From positions 24,140,501-24,204,500 of the forward strand of contig CM072864.1 of NCBI GenBank assembly GCA_036937835.1: 64,000 nt of DNA, read 5' to 3'. Position 1 is the first letter of the stretch. Each line of letters begins with the position of its first letter. The position numbers were made by a program, and so were the translations under genes. This stretch comes from Pampus argenteus. Its lineage: Eukaryota; Chordata; Actinopteri; Scombriformes; Stromateidae. This document shows, in pieces, positions 62,232-64,000 of this stretch. The notes beneath the pieces are model-generated. The model was not told the origin of the DNA and searched no databases. It saw only the letters and a program-made list of their open reading frames with translations.

Positions 62232-64000
62232 ATCAACAAGTAACTGATTTCTAATGATTAGGACCAAAAAACTCACTTCTGAGAGCTTCCTGCAGCTTTT
62301 ACTGTAACATTTGTAAAAAAAAAAACAAAAAAAAAACGCTTTCTCTCGGGCCAAAACTGACAACTACAGTTTTTCTTAAACAAGGAGCAATATTTTCAAT
62401 CAAAACCATGTTTGCCATCAACAAGTAACTGATATTTAATGATTAGGACCAAAAAACTCACTTCTGAGAGCTTCCTGCTGCTTTTACTGTAACATTTGTA
62501 AAAATAGTTTTCTCTCAGGCCAAAACTGACAACTACAGTTTTTCTTAAACAAGGAGCAATATTTTCAATCAAAACCATGTTTGCCATCAACAAGTAACTG
62601 ATTTCTAATGATTAGGACCAAAAAACTCACTTCTGAGAGCTTCCTGCAGCTTTTACTGTAACATTTGTAAAAATAGCTTTCTCTCAGGCCAAAACTGACA
62701 ACTGCAGTTTTTCTTAAACAAAGAGCAATATTTTCAATCAAAACCATGTTTGCCATCAAGTAACTGATTTATAATGATTAGGACCAAAAAACTCACTTCT
62801 GAGAGCTTCCTGCTGCTTTTACTGTAACATTTGTAAAAAATAGCTTTCTCTCAGGCCAAAACTGACAACTACAGTTTTTCTTAAACAAAGAGCAATATTT
62901 TCAATCAAAACCATGTTTGCCATCAACAAGTAACTGATTTCTAATGATTAGGACCAAAAAACTCACTTCTGAGAGCTTCCTGCAGCTTTTACTGTAACAT
63001 TTGTAAAAAATAGCTTTCTCTCAGGCCAAAACTGACAACTACAGTTTTTCTTAAACAAGGAGCAATATTTTCAATCAAAACCATGTTTGCCATCAACAAG
63101 TAACTGATTTCTAATGATTATGACCAAAAAACTCACTTCTGAGAGCTTCCTGCAGCTTTTACTGTAACATTTGTAAAAAATAGCTTTCTCTCAGGCCAAA
63201 ACTGACAACTACAGTTTTTCTTAAACAAGGAGCAATATTTTCAATCAAAACCATGTTTGCCATCAACAAGTAACTGATTTCTAATGATTATGACCAAAAA
63301 ACTCACTTCTGAGAGCTTCCTGCTGCTTATACTGTAACATTTGTAAAAATAGCTTTCTCTCGGCGAGAGAAGGCCAAAACTGACAACTACAGTTTTTCTT
63401 AAACAAGGAGCAATATTTTCAATCAAAACCATGTTTGCCATCAACAAGTAACTGATTTCTAATGATTAGGACCAAAAAACTCACTTCTGAGAGCTTCCTG
63501 CAGCTTTTACTGTAACATTTGTAAAAATAGCGTTCTCTCGGCGAGAGAAGGCCAAAACTGACAACTACAGTTTTTCTTAAACAAGGAGCAATATTTTCTA
63601 TCAAAACCATGTTTGCCATCAACAAGTAACTGATTTCTAATGATTAGGACCAAAAAACTCACTTCTGAGAGCTTCCTGCAGCTTTTACTGTAACATTTGT
63701 AAAAATAGCTTTCTCTCAGAGAGAGAAGGCCAAAACTGACAACTACAGTTTTTCTTAAACAAAGAGCAATTTTTTCAATCAAAACCATGTTTGCCATCAA
63801 CAAGTAACTGATTTCTAATGATTAGGACCAAAAAACTCACTTCTGAGAGCTTCCTGCAGCTTTTACTGTAACATTTGTAAAAATAGCTTTCTCTCAGGCC
63901 AAAACTGACAACTACAGTTTTTCTTAAACAAAGAGCAATATTTTCAATCAAAACCATGTTTGCCATCAACAAGTAACTGATTTCTAATGATTAGGACCAA

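Larger units (their letters stand above)
25961..64000 (+). repeat. Satellite array D (about 218 monomers)
   Basis: 38 kb of uninterrupted satellite, all monomers in one orientation, running off the window end. Monomer lengths are about 169 (no palindrome), 175 (missing CAA in CATCAACAAG, giving CATCAAGTAAC), 178 (with TTCTCTC-GGC/GGA-GAGAGAA or CAGTGAGAGAA) and 181 (A-tract). Recurrent diagnostic variants include ACTGTGAC, GCAAACTTTTC, TCCCCAAGTA, CAAGCAACTG, CTTATATC and AGGTCC; their order repeats in several higher-order units listed separately. The first 1.2 kb matches array C with one extra monomer. Stretches outside the listed units show mixed monomers without a clear longer period. No gene is seen. 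Confidence 0.97.

Noticed and set aside
624..63972. Recurring 60-70 codon minus-strand reading frames in nearly every satellite monomer (and longer ones of 95-154 codons across two)
   Set aside because: They start at TTG rather than ATG, exist only because the monomer lacks stops in one frame, shift frame from monomer to monomer as 169 and 178 are not multiples of three, and show no codon-conserving pattern. Sequence constraint comes from repeat homogenisation.
1..64000. CRISPR array
   Set aside because: The repeat covers the whole period with no unique spacers, the context is eukaryotic, and no cas genes are present.
1..64000. CENP-B box in the satellite
   Set aside because: By eye no monomer holds the core TTCG followed at the right spacing by A and CGGG. 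The nearest text, TTTCTCTCGGGCC in A-tract monomers, lacks the TTCG.
1..64000. Envelope gene or other retroviral accessory gene
   Set aside because: Nothing lies between the chromodomain frame and the purine tract, so there is no room for env.
1..64000. tRNA or rRNA genes
   Set aside because: No cloverleaf with A and B boxes and no rRNA-like stretch was seen in satellite or element.

Overview
This window is eukaryotic repetitive DNA, almost certainly from a vertebrate and most likely a teleost fish. The retrotransposon in it is a chromodomain-bearing Ty3/Gypsy element of the type best known from fish (sushi-like chromoviruses). The species cannot be named from the sequence; a cyprinid is only a guess. 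I see no host gene, tRNA, rRNA, CRISPR array or prokaryotic feature.

Layout. About 48.4 kb is one AT-rich tandem satellite with monomers of about 169, 175, 178 or 181 bp, roughly 275-280 copies, all in the same orientation. It forms four arrays: A (1-3802), B (8989-12292), C (17479-20775) and D (25961-64000). Between them lie three full-length copies of one LTR retrotransposon, all on the minus strand: 3803-8988, 12293-17478 and 20776-25960. Each has two LTRs of about 442 bp starting TG and ending CA, a purine tract next to the 3' LTR, and the same 5-bp target duplication (CCATG) at the same place in the same variant monomer.

The element. A single open frame of about 1080 codons encodes gag (coiled coil and CCHC knuckle), an aspartic protease (DSG), reverse transcriptase (YLDD), RNase H and the integrase HHCC finger. 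The rest of pol is broken by three frame disruptions shared by all copies: at the first integrase catalytic Asp, just after the second catalytic Asp, and in a C7 run before the chromodomain. Copy 2 also has a private nonsense codon in the reverse transcriptase. None can encode an intact integrase. The shared insertion site, shared lesions and near identity show that one dead insertion was later multiplied with the surrounding satellite (unit about 8.5-9.6 kb), not by transposition.

Array D (38 kb) is built from nested higher-order repeats, including units of about 866, 872, 2472 and 3144 bp, and 2-kb blocks that recur up to 25 kb apart. These monomer sizes and this higher-order structure are what a centromeric or pericentromeric array would show, but centromere identity is inference only. 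The most interesting content is the way satellite and retrotransposon amplify together, the layered higher-order repeats, and monomer subfamilies defined by gain or loss of a 17-bp inverted repeat and by a long A-tract.
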